A program made the translations under genes and the position numbers. Positions 45,837 through 57,580 of a DNA stretch of 64,000 bases are shown here, in pieces. Origin of the DNA: Adiantum capillus-veneris (taxonomy: Eukaryota; Streptophyta; Polypodiopsida; Polypodiales; Pteridaceae). The stretch lies in NCBI GenBank assembly GCA_014529385.2, contig CM043958.1, positions 140,968,234-141,032,233 of the forward strand. The letters are read 5' to 3'. The notes under the pieces were generated by a model that made no database searches, was not told where the DNA came from, and saw nothing but the letters and a program-made list of their open reading frames with translations. Numbering within the stretch: the first letter of the stretch is position 1; the number at the start of each line of letters is the position of its first letter.

Positions 45837-47439
45837 TGTCATAAAATCTAATATCTAACTAACCCAAATGATTTTCTCATATTAAATTGATCACTTAATG
45901 TGGGAGAATAAACGGGAACAAGTGTTAAGATATAGGTATGTGCTTTTAGATCTATCTCAACACGGGGCCAATGTAAAGGGGCCCAAAAGGGAGATGGTCT
46001 ATCAAAGAGCAAGGCTAACCAATGGAGCATAAGACCTTAGGGTTAGCTTCATTGAAGACCTCCAATAAATGTGTGTAAAAGTCCTTTTAACCTTAAGTAA
46101 GCTAGGGCTGAGCTTGAGGTGGGAACCCGGCCCAAGCTCGAGGTGCTTGTCCTGCTTGAGGTGCTTGTCATGCTTGAGGTGTTTTTCATGCTTGAGGTGC
46201 TTGACTGGCTCCATGCTTGAGGTGCTTGACTTGCTGCATGATTAAAGTACTTGAGGTGCCTTGAGAAGCTTGCCTGAGATGCTTGTGGGAACCCCCCCTA
46301 GTTCAAGTGCTTTGTCATGCTTGGTGAGTAAGGTGCTTGATCACCTAAAAGTCAAAAGCATTCCTACAAGAGGGGGGGCGAGCCCTTTTCCTAGGGCCTA
46401 GAGAGAGAACACCCACTCACACACACAAGGGAAGCCCATCTTGAAGAGGCAGCAAGGACACATGTCAGGCCCCTACCCATGTTACCTTCATGTGTTGCTT
46501 GAAGCCTATTGGCTAGGCTTCAAAGGGGTCCAATGATAAATTACATGAATTATCTAATTGTTTTAGCATTTATCAAGTCCTCTCTCTCAAAGGGGAAAGG
46601 GAGACACTTGTCCCAAGGCTACCCATGTTGCTTGTAATGGCTCCTGCTTGTGATTGGCTAGGCCTGGAGGGGTCCAATGAGCTTCAGGCATGAGCTACAA
46701 GGGGGGGTCGACCCAAGCAAGCTAGGGGGGTGCCTAGGGGGTACACTCACCCACACACACTCACAAGCACTCTCATGGTGTGATATGCAAAGTGCAAGAG
46801 CTCCCTCTCCAAGCAAGTAGAGGTTGAGAGCCTACACCAACACTCTTGGCTATGGAGTGCAAATCCAACCAAGAGCCATGCTTCAATGCTTAGGCTTGCC
46901 ATCTCCTTCTTCTTCATTACTATGCTATTATGTATGCTAGCAACAAGAGTATGATAAGTGAGGAACTAATTCTTTCTCCTACGAAATGTTTCTTCTTCCT
47001 CTTCCCTACCCTCATTCCCTGCTAGCTCTCTCCACCTTCGAAGGTGTTTGAGGTCTTGGGACTGAGGCTTGGGATAGTTAAAGCTTTCTTCAAGTTTATG
47101 TTATGTTTGTGGTGCATGAAGCCTTCCATCTTCATGGCATCACCTAGGTCACAAGGAACACAAAGACTGTATTGTAACAAGTCTCTCTTTATGGGAGAAA
47201 TCATAATACAAATGCCTATTGGAGGGGGGACCGGCTCCACATAAATCCGGTCCTCAATTGTTGTCATGTTCTCTAAACTCTCTCTCTTGCAAAAGTATTG
47301 TCTATGCCAAGTTAACTAATTGCTATGATTATGTTGCTATCTTCAATTATGTCTACCCGCTATGCTCACAAAATCATTTCTTGAAAGTACTCTCATTAAA
47401 TTCCGCTATTCTCAAATTGAATAGGCAAATTCCATTACA
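45837..47439 (+). repeat. 3' LTR of the Gypsy element
   Basis: 1603 bp, a constant 7157-bp offset from the 5' LTR along its whole length. There are therefore no indels between the two. Confidence 0.95.
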
Positions 47440-47444
47440 CAAAT
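47440..47444. repeat. Target-site duplication CAAAT, right
   Basis: Repeats 38675-38679. The pre-insertion sequence would have read ...TACA-CAAAT-CTTATGCC.... Confidence 0.92.
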
Positions 47445-47644
47445 CTTATGCCACAACCAGTGACATAATAGCTTGGAGTGCCAGTCGCACTTAGCAAGGA
47501 ACACTAGTAGGCAAATCATACTCAGATTAGACTCATGTTACATCTACCCACAACCTTTGCTACTTGTACCATATCACACATGTGCAACAGTCACCGGTGT
47601 AAGCGCCAGTTGTGCCATCCACACTTAGCAAGGTTAGGTGGTCT

Positions 47645-49335
47645 TGTAACGGGATGGCACCACGTGCCAAGGGAAAAGAACAGACTGAACAAACTTTAGA
47701 CACTTCCAAACAACTGAATCGAAAGAGATGCACGACACATGAGACACGGAGTGGCGGAGTTCCACCCCAAGAGAGCACTGGCCCCAAACCCTGGCCCCTT
47801 TCGGTATTTCTTCATATTGCTTCAACTCTGTACAATGCCTGTGGATTTGCTCTGCATCCGCGGTAGAGTGCCAGAGAGAGAGCCCACAATTCATTTTTAA
47901 TGGCCCTAGGCCCATCCAAAAGCAGAGAGAGAGCCCACAATTCATTTTTAATGGCCCTAGGCCCATCCAAAAGCAGCACACATGAAAAGCATCAAACTCA
48001 AAAGCATCTGGTCTCCAAAAGCTGCTAGCGCAAATTCAGGATACCCCTAAAACTGTCATGTCAGCACCCAACAACATAATTCGCGGATATTCGTATAGTT
48101 GCGACGTCATCAATCTGTCAGTATATTTTTCGGGTGTGCGTACAACAACCTTGTCCTGAATATTTACGCAAATGATATTTGTGTGGGTGAGGGTCCTGCT
48201 TTACTTTTAATAATTTGGGTCGGGTTTCCATAGGTTGGCTGGGGGTTAGGGTTTTAATCCTAACCCTTCTTTAGTAACTTGGCCACTCGGCGAGGATCAG
48301 TAAGTTGGTAAAGACTTCTTGTTCTTATGCTTTACTAGGGTTTAGGCCCATTGGTCCGGATCTGCAAGTTGGCTAGGGTTAGGCTCGGGAAGCCCTAACC
48401 GAATCGATCTTCAGCGGCTTGAGACATCAACATTTTGTGACATCCCCCTTCTTGAAAAAAGAGTAATCATTCGTGATTACATTATATCTGTAAAACAACT
48501 CAAGTTAGCTCAAAAATATCCAAGGGTCATTCAATTCTCATTCCATATGGAAGCTCTTGGTTTCTAGCATAGCAAAATTATCATCACACCTAGACCACGT
48601 TGATTTGTAACGGGTGTCTCGATGCACTAAAATTAGATATCGAGGCAATCTCATCCAATTAGGAAGATTCAGTGGCCACTGGCTGGCGCGTCACAATGCA
48701 ACACAGATGCTTACATGTGCATGTCACAAAACATAGAAACATGTAGTCGTCGATGAACACTCCCCCCGCAAATAACCATCGAGGTCCGGACCATGAGTTG
48801 CTCAACGAGTCTCTCATCACTCCTCCCGCAAATAACCTAAAGAGGTAAAATATAGAGGCCTTTTACAACTAAACGTTCCCCAGACCGCAGCCTGTGTCGC
48901 TTGGAGGTGTTGAGAGTAACCACTGCTCAGACTTCAATACTCCCCCTGTAAACAACCATCCAGGTCTGGGCCATGAGTAAAAACACACTCAATCATTCAA
49001 TAACCCCCCCCCCCCCCTCCCCCCCCCCCCCCCCAACAACCCGCCACAACCCCCAAATAACGACAAGGGTCCATGCCATGAGAATCAAACAATCTCAAAT
49101 CGGCACCAATACAGGTTCAAAATAGAGAACATCCATTTCAAACAAATCCCAAACAGTATCTTCAAATAATTCCTCAAACAGGCTCTCAAACAAAGTTCAA
49201 AAAGTGTGTAAATCAGACTTAAAAAGCATTCTTGTTGTATCTTGGTCAGTTGAGCTTGAAAAGATGATTGGTTTTCCATCGTGAGACCTGCACCAAAATT
49301 AAGGTTAGGTTCCTTAGAGGTGGTAGCCGACCGCA
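47645..49335 (-). mobile_element. LTR retrotransposon T3 (3' LTR and internal region), minus strand
   Basis: The 3' LTR is 47645-48442 on the minus strand. It starts TGTCACAAAATG at 48442 and ends near GGCACGTGGTGCC at 47670. Directly upstream is the polypurine tract AAGAAGGGGGA (48453-48443). The internal region (48454-49335) shares the T1/T2 blocks, such as the reverse complement of TGGTTACTCTCAACACCTCC at 48905-48925. Long C runs lie near 49000-49035. A degraded LTR-like piece at 49800-50125 may be its 5' LTR. No coding region is present. Confidence 0.7.
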
Positions 49336-49360
49336 ACATGGTCCATAAGCTCTTGAATAG

Positions 49361-49567
49361 TTGAAACTAGCGTATGACTTCATTGAATTGTTCATCAATC
49401 CCTTTGATCATTACTTATGCAGTAGACTCCCCGAGGACGTAAATACTTCATCATCTTGTACATGGATATTTAAGCCTCTCTTTTCTCATAATGGAGAACT
49501 TGAGTCTTGTGCCCAACGTTTTGTTCATGCTTTTAGTCTAATCTCTCTCTAACGGATCCTAATTTCT
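49361..49567 (+). mobile_element. Copia-like LTR end fragment, second copy
   Basis: Matches 33715-33885 in the same orientation (GCAGTAGACTC, TTGTACATGG, TTTAAGCCTCTCTTTTC, GAACTTGAGTCTTGTGCCC). It ends CTAATTTCTGTATAG, so the last bases and the PBS differ from the first copy. An insertion of about 25 bp (CCCGAGGACGTAAATACTTC region) distinguishes it. Confidence 0.65.
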
Positions 49568-49799
49568 GTATAGACGAGTTATTGGATATGTCATGATGAT
49601 TCTTTCAAAACAAGATGAGAGTCCTTTACTAGTTTGTATTTGTTGCTTTCACAACAAAGACTTCTTTGTTAGAAAAACCTCACCCCAATAGAGTTCTCGA
49701 TGTATCTTTCAACATACTTTCATTAACTTTGAATCGTCGATGCGGATACAATTGAATTCACTAGCCCTTGAGCTTAGCAATAAATAAAAAGGTTCTTTT
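49568..49799. other. No gene recognised; faint Copia pol resemblance
   Basis: AT-rich sequence between two LTR pieces. No frame gives a recognisable domain. Confidence 0.25.
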
Positions 49800-50125
49800 C
49801 TTTAGGGACCTCTGCTCTCAGACTCTGTGTCCAGATGTCCCTGAGAAGTGAGGCCCTTAGGGCCCTCTTTAGTCTTACAAGGGATGCCAAAAGCAAAGCC
49901 CCAAAAGCAGTAAACTCAAAAGCAAAAGTCCCAAAAGCAACTTGTTTCAAAAATCTGCCAGAAAAGCACTCAATGCAATTTACGAAAATCCTTACAGGTT
50001 GCCACATGAGCACTTGTCAGCACAAAACGTGGAAATCCTACTGTTTGCCACGTCAGCATGTCAGCATAGATTTCGGAAATCCGTAATGTCTCCCAGGTCA
50101 TCAATCCAGGTGGTCCTGCCACATC
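49800..50125 (-). mobile_element. Degenerate family T LTR (middle part), possible 5' LTR of T3
   Basis: The minus strand reads GATGATGTGGCAGG near 50120, GCTGACGTGGCAAACAGTAGG near 50060, TTTTGTGCTG near 50030 and GGGCCCTAAGGGCC near 49855. This is the order of the family T region upstream of the TATA box. Termini and PBS are not recognisable. Confidence 0.45.
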
Positions 50126-50368
50126 ATCACTTTGTGAACCTTTCTCATACTTCTTCTCTTCCTCATTGTTGTTCATCTCCTTTGATTTCGTCATTGATGT
50201 TGAAAATATTTAACTATTGACTCCATGCTCATAGTTAATTGTACGTAGCACATGTTGATGCTTAATGTTCAAAAACTAATTAATCTTTCAACTTTATAAG
50301 AGGCAATTTCGTGCTCCTCCCATGGAGCTCCTAAATGATAAAAGAATATAATTGAATGCGGTCAGTGG

Positions 50369-50385
50369 AACATTTTTCTGTATTT
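50369..50385. repeat. LINE A4 target-site duplication, left copy
   Basis: AACATTTTTCTGTATTT, 17 bp, identical to 57269-57285. It lies directly outside the LINE's A-rich 3' end (minus strand). Confidence 0.92.
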
Positions 50386-50549
50386 TTTTTTTCCGAGAAA
50401 AAGATCCTTCTATTAGTTAATGAAAACTGCCCATAGGGCTACATCCACCTCTGCAGGAGAGGGCTACAACAAGCATGATGGGGAGACTCTCCCAATGAAA
50501 ACAACAGCATATATACAATGAGGCTAAATCAAGCGATGGGGGGAGGGAA

Positions 50550-53500
50550 GAGCCACACAGGTGGACAGTAGTGCCATCTGAGCACCCCCTGGACAATGGT
50601 GTAGAAAGGCTCAGGGCGCTAGAGTCGAAGGAAAGCCTCGCGGCGCTCCCGCATGTGGTCGGAGCTTCCCTGTAGTCCCTCAAGCTGTCCTCTGAGAGTA
50701 TGGATCAGCTCTAGCCAAAAGTCACGAACAGTCTCTACTGGTGGCACACGGCGAGCCTCAAAGATGCGGAAACAGCGGGCCCGCCAGATGAACCAGAGAG
50801 CTAGGCCGCTGATGAGCTCCCAACCCTCCTCTCTCTCACCGCACCACTCCTATGGAGTAAGATCTGTAGCAGGCTGGAGTGTAGGTCGCCCCCCCTGCAT
50901 CACTATCATCCTGCTGGTGGAAGATAGCTCAAACTGAAGTGCCGGGCCCGTGAGGGTGGACCAAGCCGCTGCCCCCCAAGTGAACTGTCGAGCCGTGGAG
51001 AGGGCAGGCATCAGCCGAAGAACTCGTAGCCACACATATTGGGCCGAGGGACAGTCCCAAAGACAGTGACGCTGACTCTCCACCAACTGGTCTCACAGGC
51101 TGCACATGCGGCCGAGAGACCACTATGCACAAGCCAGCTCCCTACTGCTGTGGCTCTGTGTGCAACCAGCCACTGGAACAAAGTGACGCGCCTCGGCTGT
51201 CTGGAGTCCCACACCCTCTGCCAAAAAGCTGCCAAGAACTCGACTGTGAGGCCCTCCTCCTGCCAATGACGTGATGCAGCGGGGCGGGCCTCTCTCTGTG
51301 CTGCAAGTATATGACGTCCAAGCCGAACAGTGTACTGAAAGAAGGGGACTCTCGGCGGTCTGCAGAAGAGAAGGGGTCCCTCCATAGCCACTCACCAGGA
51401 TCCCACTGTACTCGTGCCAGTGGACAACACTCCCAAGCCCATAGCCTCCAGTGTCCTGTCTCAAGAGAAGGGGTCCCTCCATAGCCACTCACCAGGATCC
51501 CACTGTACTCGTGCCAATGGACAACACTCCCAAGCCCATAGCCTCCAGTGTCCTGTCTCAAGAGCTTCTGGGTCAGGGTCTATGACGCAAGTCCTCCCAC
51601 AGATGCCCACAACTCGGATCCTCTGGAAACAGCACTCTGCTACTTGCGGGGCCTCTACTCCAACTCGTTGTAAACGTCCCCCACCCTGAAGCTCGAAGAA
51701 CAGGGCTGGGACAGTCTCTTAGCAAGCCCTGACTGAAATGAGAACCTCCAATCGTGTGAAGGATCCCATCCACCGGGGTGCTATTGGCTCGAGAGGCGTG
51801 AGCCACTCAGCTGGAACTGACTCTGAGATGTCCTGACACATGCTCTGCACCCCTCTCATGCCCTGTAGCTGGACAGCGTGCACCTCCTCTGACAAACCTG
51901 TGAACTGTAGCCAGTCACCTAGAGAGCACGCTGGACCTGCTGCCATGGGACCCCAAGAAACATGAGGCCGACTCCCAACCAAGTGGCCTCTCTGAGTGCT
52001 AACCATGGGGTTCCAGACGAGGGGCTGCCGTAGGCGCTCCTCCGTGCACGTCGGCTGTCTCTGCTCTAGGCCACGCCGTAAGAGCTCCCAAGATCGAAGC
52101 AAACTCACAGTGAATCGGTCCTCCAGTCTCCTGCTCAAACCAACTCGGCGCAACTCTGTAAAGATCCATCTGGTCAAAGGTTGCCAAGGGCCTCCTGACT
52201 GAGGCACCCTGGCACGAAGCCTCTGCAGCAAGAACTCCTTCCAGGGCTCCTCGCCTGGAAGAAGTCCTCTGACGAAGAACTTCCCAAGAAGGGCTCTGCT
52301 CTGCTGGATCAATGATCCCAAGCCCTCCCTGAGAACAAGGAAGTGTGATGACCGACCAAGCCACCTTGGCTCGGGCAATCTAAGTGTCGCGACCTGACCA
52401 AAGGAAGTTCCTGATCAGCCTCTCTACCTGGTTGATACAAGAACTCGAGAAGATCCAGCAAGAAGTGATGTACCACATAGTCGCCAACAACACCTGGTTG
52501 GCAACTACTACTCTACCAGCCAGCGAAAGTCGTGCTGAGCTCCAATGTAATAGCTTTCTCCTGATGGACAGGAGAAGAGGAGCAATCTGCTGCTCGGGGG
52601 ACAAGTCCAAAGCAACCTGACAACCCAAGTACCGAACTGCAGTCCCTGGAGGAATCCACCTGAAACCCTCTCCTGGCATCCAATTTGGTACAGGAGCACT
52701 GCCAACCGAGAAAGCCACTGTCTTTCTCCAGTTGATCAGTGCGCCCGATGCACAGCAGAAGGTCTCTAAAGCCTGCTCCCATCTGTGTGAATTGGCCTCC
52801 TGGCCCTCTAAGTACAAGGCTGAGTCGTTGGCAAACTCAGCGTCTAGAAGCTCATCTCCCCGTATAGGGAGTGCTAAGCCCCTCAGACCAACCTGCTGTG
52901 ACACCAATCTGCTCATCGCCTCCGCATAGAACAGAAAGAGAAAGGGGGCAAGAGGACAACCCTGTCTGACCGATCGTGTGAGCATGAAGCGCTCACCTCT
53001 ACCTTTTGCCAAAAGCACCTGACTGTGAGCCTGTCTGTACAAAGCTGACACCCCTGTGATCCAAGCATCTGAGAAGCCCATCCTGCATAACGTGCCCTGT
53101 AGAAAGTCCCAGTCAACTCTGTTGTATGCCTTCTCAAAATCGAGAAGAAGAATCACAAGGTCCTCCCCACGGAGTCAACCCAGGGCAGAAGCCTCCCAGA
53201 AAGTGAAGATGTTGTCAAGGATAATGCGTTCCTTGACAAAACCTGTCCGAGTCCCATGTATAAGGCTCTCCAAAAGTAGCTGAATTCTCAAACTCAGAGC
53301 CTTGGCAAGAATTTTGTAGGCTGAGTTGAGGATGGTGATGGGGCGCCACTGTCGAATCTCATCCAAGGAGCCACCCTCCTTTGGAATGAGGTAAATCAGG
53401 CCCTCACTCATGCTATCCGGCATCACTCCTGTGTGCAGAATGTACTGAAAGGCACTACAAAGATCTGGGCCAAGTAGGTCCTAGTACTCCAAGAAGAAGC

Positions 53501-54933
53501 TGGGAGTCAGCCCATCCTCACCTAGACAGCTACCACGAGGGAGGGCCCTAAGAGCCGTGTGCAACTCCTCAAGATGAAGAGGTATCTATAGCCTCTGGCG
53601 CATCTCCTCAGTCACTAGACAAGGCATCTGTGCCCAAACCTGCTCCCTGCATGCATCCTGTCTCTCTGACTGGGGCTCAGCCGACAGTAACTCACGGTAA
53701 AAGTCAGTAGCAACAGTACGCATATCCTCGGGCTCACAAACAACTGACCCATCGGGTCTCCTCAATTGATTGACCTTGGCATGCGAGTGCCGAGGTCCCA
53801 CTGTCTCAAAAAAAGCACTTGTCACTCTGTCACCCACCTGAGTCCATTGAGATGCCTGTCGGTGAAAGGCAAACTCATGGCGCCTCTCCTCTGTGCAAGC
53901 AAGCTCCTGTCGAGCCTGCTGTAACTGCTCCTCCAACTATGGACTGTCTGGATGTTGCTCCTACATCCTCTGTAGTGAAGCAATGCCTTGTCTGAGACGC
54001 TGCTCCTCCTCTCTCGCTGCAGCCCGTCGAGCCAGAGACTCCTGGAGAAAAAAGTGGCTAAGCTGAGCTAGGCCTAAGGCCACTCCGTCTGCAAGCAGAG
54101 CCTGGCTGTCCATGCCCTCTGTCCAGAGAGCCTCTACCCTCTCTTTGAGTGCTGAGTCCAACAAGACCTGCTCTGGGATGTGCAGCATCGTGCTCCCACT
54201 CCTCTGCCTGTCTGCTACTGTGAGGATCACTGGTGCATGGTTCGAGATACATGTCCCTGCGAGGTTGCCCACTGATCCCCCCAAGTCACTGAAGTGGTCA
54301 CTAGTGTAAAAGCGATCTATCCGCGATAGATTCACTCCTCCCACTCTGCGGTCCGATCTAGAAAAGGCAAGACACTTTGGAGGCCTCACAAAGCCAGAAT
54401 GCTGCCATGTATCCGAGACCCTCAAAGTCATACACAACCTCTCCCAAGCTGCTAACTCGACTCCATGCACAGTAGCATGGCTGCCTCCGATCCTGTCAGA
54501 AGGGTCCTCCAACATGTTGAAGTCCCCTCCTACACACCAATGGTCAACCTGTGGCAAAGACTCAACAATCTGTGACCAAAACTCTGCACGAGCACTTGCC
54601 ACCCTGAACCTGCATAGTAATCCACTGAGCTCTGCCTGGCACAATAATCCCTCTGCCCACAATGGCCTGCTGCAATGAGTCCGCAAAAGTCTTACATACT
54701 CCACCCTGGATGCCTCCAGGTCCAAAAGCAGCTGACCAAAAGGTATCATAATGTCCACGCAAAATCTGACCACATCGCCGAATGCGGCTCTCAGACAAAT
54801 GGTGCTTCTGAAGCATAAGGAGATCAATCTCTCCTCCCACAAGGCAACGCTGAAGCTCCTGACACAATCGGCCCCGCTGTCGCTGAAACTGGGGCCCACC
54901 TAGTCCCTACACGTTCCACGAGACGATCCTCAT
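50550..54933 (-). pseudogene. LINE-A A4 ORF2 pseudogene (endonuclease, RT with FAND, zf-RVT-like)
   Basis: ORF2 starts MRIVSWNV at 54933 with an in-frame TAG shortly after. Endonuclease landmarks are LLMLQKHHLSESRIRR (54800), GDFNMLEDPSDRI (54530) and SRIDRFYTSDHF (54320). The early RT is at 53426-53175 (LIPKEGG, RQWRPITILN). A main RT frame at 53156-52380 holds LLLDFEKAYNRVDWDF, SVRQGCPLAPFLF and FAND at 52835-52824, where YADD or FADD is expected. RNFLWSGRD is near 52390, the zinc-like region (LFQWLVAHRA...CAAC) at 51200-51090, and the terminal tail after that. One catalytic Asp is Asn and several stops occur. Confidence 0.75.
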
Positions 54934-56812
54934 GGGGAGCGAGAGAGAACAGATGCTGCCGCAGTAGCAAGACGGGCTATCTTCGAGGCTGGCTTGGATG
55001 GGGAGTAATCCGCATCCGAGCGTCCTCTAGATAGGCGAGACTGCAGTGAGTGCCTAGCCCAAGCCCAAGCAGAGTGAGCCGTGCGTAAAGCAACCTCCTG
55101 TGTCCAGGAGTCCTCATGAATGTATACATAGCAAGGTAAACACTACGTATCAGCAAAAAAGTACACCACAATGTGCCTACATCCTGCTGAGTCTGGGGGT
55201 GTCACCGCAAACTTGGCCAATGGCCACAAAGTCTGCAGCAAATCTGTAACTCCAAGTTCTCCCATGTTGTGAGAGAACTCGAGAACCTGTGTATGCAACC
55301 ATCCAGCCACTGAGTCGAGGGACCACTCTGTCTCGGTCCTACCACAGAGGGGGAAGGAGAAACCAACTGCTGAGTCCAAGGCCTCTGTCCCCCTAGCGGC
55401 GAGGAACAAAGCGTGGACCCTGAAGCAGGCTGCCTCGTGGTCTGCTGCGGAATCGCCGAGAAAGCGAGTGAACCCGTAATCGAAGAAATCCGAGCGGCGT
55501 TGGAAGTCAATGCTTGTCAGACCACGAGGGATAGCTGCAAGGGAAGATGTCTGAATCTGCAGAGGGGGCCGCAAGAAGGGCTGACCCTCTCTCGCTAGGT
55601 GACTTGTGGCAATGGCGCTGCCAAGAGATCTCCTAGCCGCCGGCGAGGGACCAGTCTCCTAAGTCGACTCTGGTACTGAAGCAAGAGGAGGGGGAGAAGG
55701 AGCGGGGGGGGGGAGAAGCGGGGTGGGGCGACAGAGACAGGGGGGCGAGGTGGGGAGTGGGCGGGAGCAGAGGATGAGGAGGAGGAGGGGAAATCTGAAG
55801 GTGGGGCGGCTGGTGAGGGTGAAGCGGAGGTGGAGGCTGGCGTAGGGGGCTCCTCCTACTCAAGAGGACCAAAGCGGTTCCTCGTGGGAACCCACTGTTG
55901 CTGAGTAGGCACCTGAGGGCCACTCTGAGTGCCAGGCTGTCGCCGTGGCCCCTGGCGTCGACGGCCACGGGCTTGCTGCCACCCCTCCTCCGCTGGAGCC
56001 CCAGGCTCGGAGGGTTGCTCTGACTCTGTGCGCTGTGCCGCTGGCTGTGACTGCGGCCCAGCCTTGGCAGGCTAGGGCTGAGGCTCAGGTGCAGGTCGTG
56101 GCCTCCTCCGTGGACAGGTCTTCGCTAGGTGGCCCATCTGTCTGCAAATGAAGCACTGGTTCGGGAGACCCGAGTACTCCACACTCTGTCTAAACCAACC
56201 CCCACTCACCCGAGGCAGAAGGATGACCTTCGGGAGCGTGTGGGTATCTCTGACCAAAACTCGAACTGAAGGGATGCCAGCCGCCTTGGCAGCTATTGAT
56301 GCTGCCGTACGAGGTGTCCCCAGGACAGTCCCGATGACGGAGCCAATCCTGGAGAGAAGTGGAAGGTACTCCCTCCATAAACCCGGAAAGCAGACTGAGA
56401 TGGGGATGTTTGCCTCCTCTACTAGCACATCCGAAGTCGGGTCAAAACCATGTCGCCACTGTCAAAAGTGGGCGCGTGATGCTCGGATGGTCAGTGGACT
56501 CATAGCTATGACCTTGGAGGCCATCTCGGAAGTCTCGAACTCGATCTGGCAGTACCCCCGTCCGAGAATCTGGACATCCAAGATCTTGCCCACCTCTGCG
56601 AGAAGGCGGGCCTGGAGAAGGTCTCGTAGCTCTCCTCTGCTACGACGGGTGCCGAGAACCTTGCAGATGACAGAAGGCGCCTGCAAGCGCTCTACCTCTG
56701 TGGCAAGGCTTGCTTGCTCTGTCGGCGAAAGAGCAAGTCGAATGGTGGGCTCAGCGGGGTCGGGCGAGGGGGCTTCAGGCGAGTCCCTCTGTGGCGGAGC
56801 TGGAGCCTCCAT
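54930..56812 (-). pseudogene. LINE-A A4 ORF1 pseudogene
   Basis: Starts MEAPAPPQRDSPEAPS at 56812. An RNA-binding-like region follows (GKILDVQILGRGYCQIEFE). At 56461-56459 a CGA codon, present in A2 (RAHFRQW), has become TGA. The frame then continues to CFICRQMGHLAKTC (CCHC, about 56140). A proline-rich part is frameshifted (55970-55640). The C-terminal block 55574-54930 (LGVTDLLQTLWPLAKF) ends SVLSRSP-TGA. The intact protein would be about 620 residues. It bears the expected LINE ORF1 layout of plant L1-type elements. Confidence 0.75.
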
Positions 56813-56938
56813 CTGTGTCTACTGCTGAGTCGAAGAAGTGGACGGTGAAGAAATTCTGCGACCGAGTACGCCGAGCACTTGTCTGAAGAATAAGTGTTGC
56901 AGAGCCAGGTGCAGAAGACCTTCGGGAACGATGAGGAC

Positions 56939-57240
56939 AGGGGGGGGGGATGGGGGGACGGATAAAGCGGCGAGCGAGAGTTCAAGAGGCTGCGGGGGGG
57001 GGGGGGGGGGGGGGAGAAGCGGCCAGGGAAGGGGGGGGCAGCAAGGGGCGAGCGTGGCGGGCAGCAGAGGGCAAGGGTGGCGGGCTGGGCTGGGCTAGGG
57101 AGGCAACGCGAGGGCGAGGGGGGCAGCGAGAGGGCAAGGGAGGCAGCGCGAGGGCGAGAGAGAGGGGGGGGGGGGGGGGGGTGAGGGGCAGTGATGGCGC
57201 AACAGGGGGGGGGGGGGAGCGTGCAGCAGCAGCGAGCTCA
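56939..57240 (-). repeat. LINE-A A4 C-rich 5' UTR
   Basis: Plus-strand G runs at about 56940-56950, 56995-57014, 57167-57181 and 57205-57217, with GCGAGGGCGAGGG-type units. It matches A1 370-766 but is shorter by about 95 bp, so the array length varies between copies. Confidence 0.8.
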
Positions 57241-57268
57241 GGTTTTTTCCTTGATCTGAATCTTTCTC

Positions 57269-57285
57269 AACATTTTTCTGTATTT
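57269..57285. repeat. LINE A4 target-site duplication, right copy
   Basis: AACATTTTTCTGTATTT, identical to 50369-50385. Confidence 0.92.
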
Positions 57286-57500
57286 GCAAAGCTTGTCATG
57301 GAAAATCTGACCCCAAAAGCAGAAGAACCAGGATCCATCATCACGTATGGCATAAAGACACGACTAATGGCAAGGGCAAAAAAAACCATAAGACCTCCTG
57401 TGCCGCTCAGCAGTCCCCAACTAAACACCAATAGCTGTCTAGCACCGCTCCCTGATGTTTGACTCTGAATGTGAAAATAAAGCTGACATGGGTGCGATTG

Positions 57501-57504
<4 letters not shown>

Positions 57505-57575
<71 letters not shown>
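57505..57575 (+). repeat. (GA)n microsatellite
   Basis: About 35 GA units passing into (AGG)n. On the minus strand it is the (CT)n tail after the first SINE-like unit. The 57286-57504 stretch before it contains no recognisable gene. Confidence 0.95.

Positions 57576-57580
<5 letters not shown>

Larger units (their letters stand above)
38680..47439 (+). mobile_element. Intact Ty3/Gypsy chromovirus-type retrotransposon
   Basis: 8760 bp with two 1603-bp LTRs (38680-40282 and 45837-47439), TG...CA ends, a PBS at 40284, one gag-pol frame of 1593 codons, and a purine-rich stretch before the 3' LTR. The CAAAT TSD is perfect. I found no difference between the LTRs by eye, so insertion was recent. 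It landed in sequence downstream of a dead Copia gag. It is the only element here that looks able to move on its own. Confidence 0.97.
50386..57268 (-). mobile_element. LINE-A copy A4, full length, with 17-bp TSD
   Basis: About 6.9 kb between perfect 17-bp direct repeats. On the minus strand there is a C-rich 5' UTR, ORF1 (56812-54930), ORF2 (54933 to about 50550) and the 3' end AAGGATCTTTTTCTCGGAAAA. A partial tandem duplication of about 110 bp occurs in the C-terminal part (51365-51455 and 51470-51560). The family 5' end GAGCTC (57235-57240) is followed by about 28 extra bases before the TSD, which may be a 5' extension or untemplated bases. Nonsense codons and an altered RT box show that it is dead despite its intact ends. 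Confidence 0.92.
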
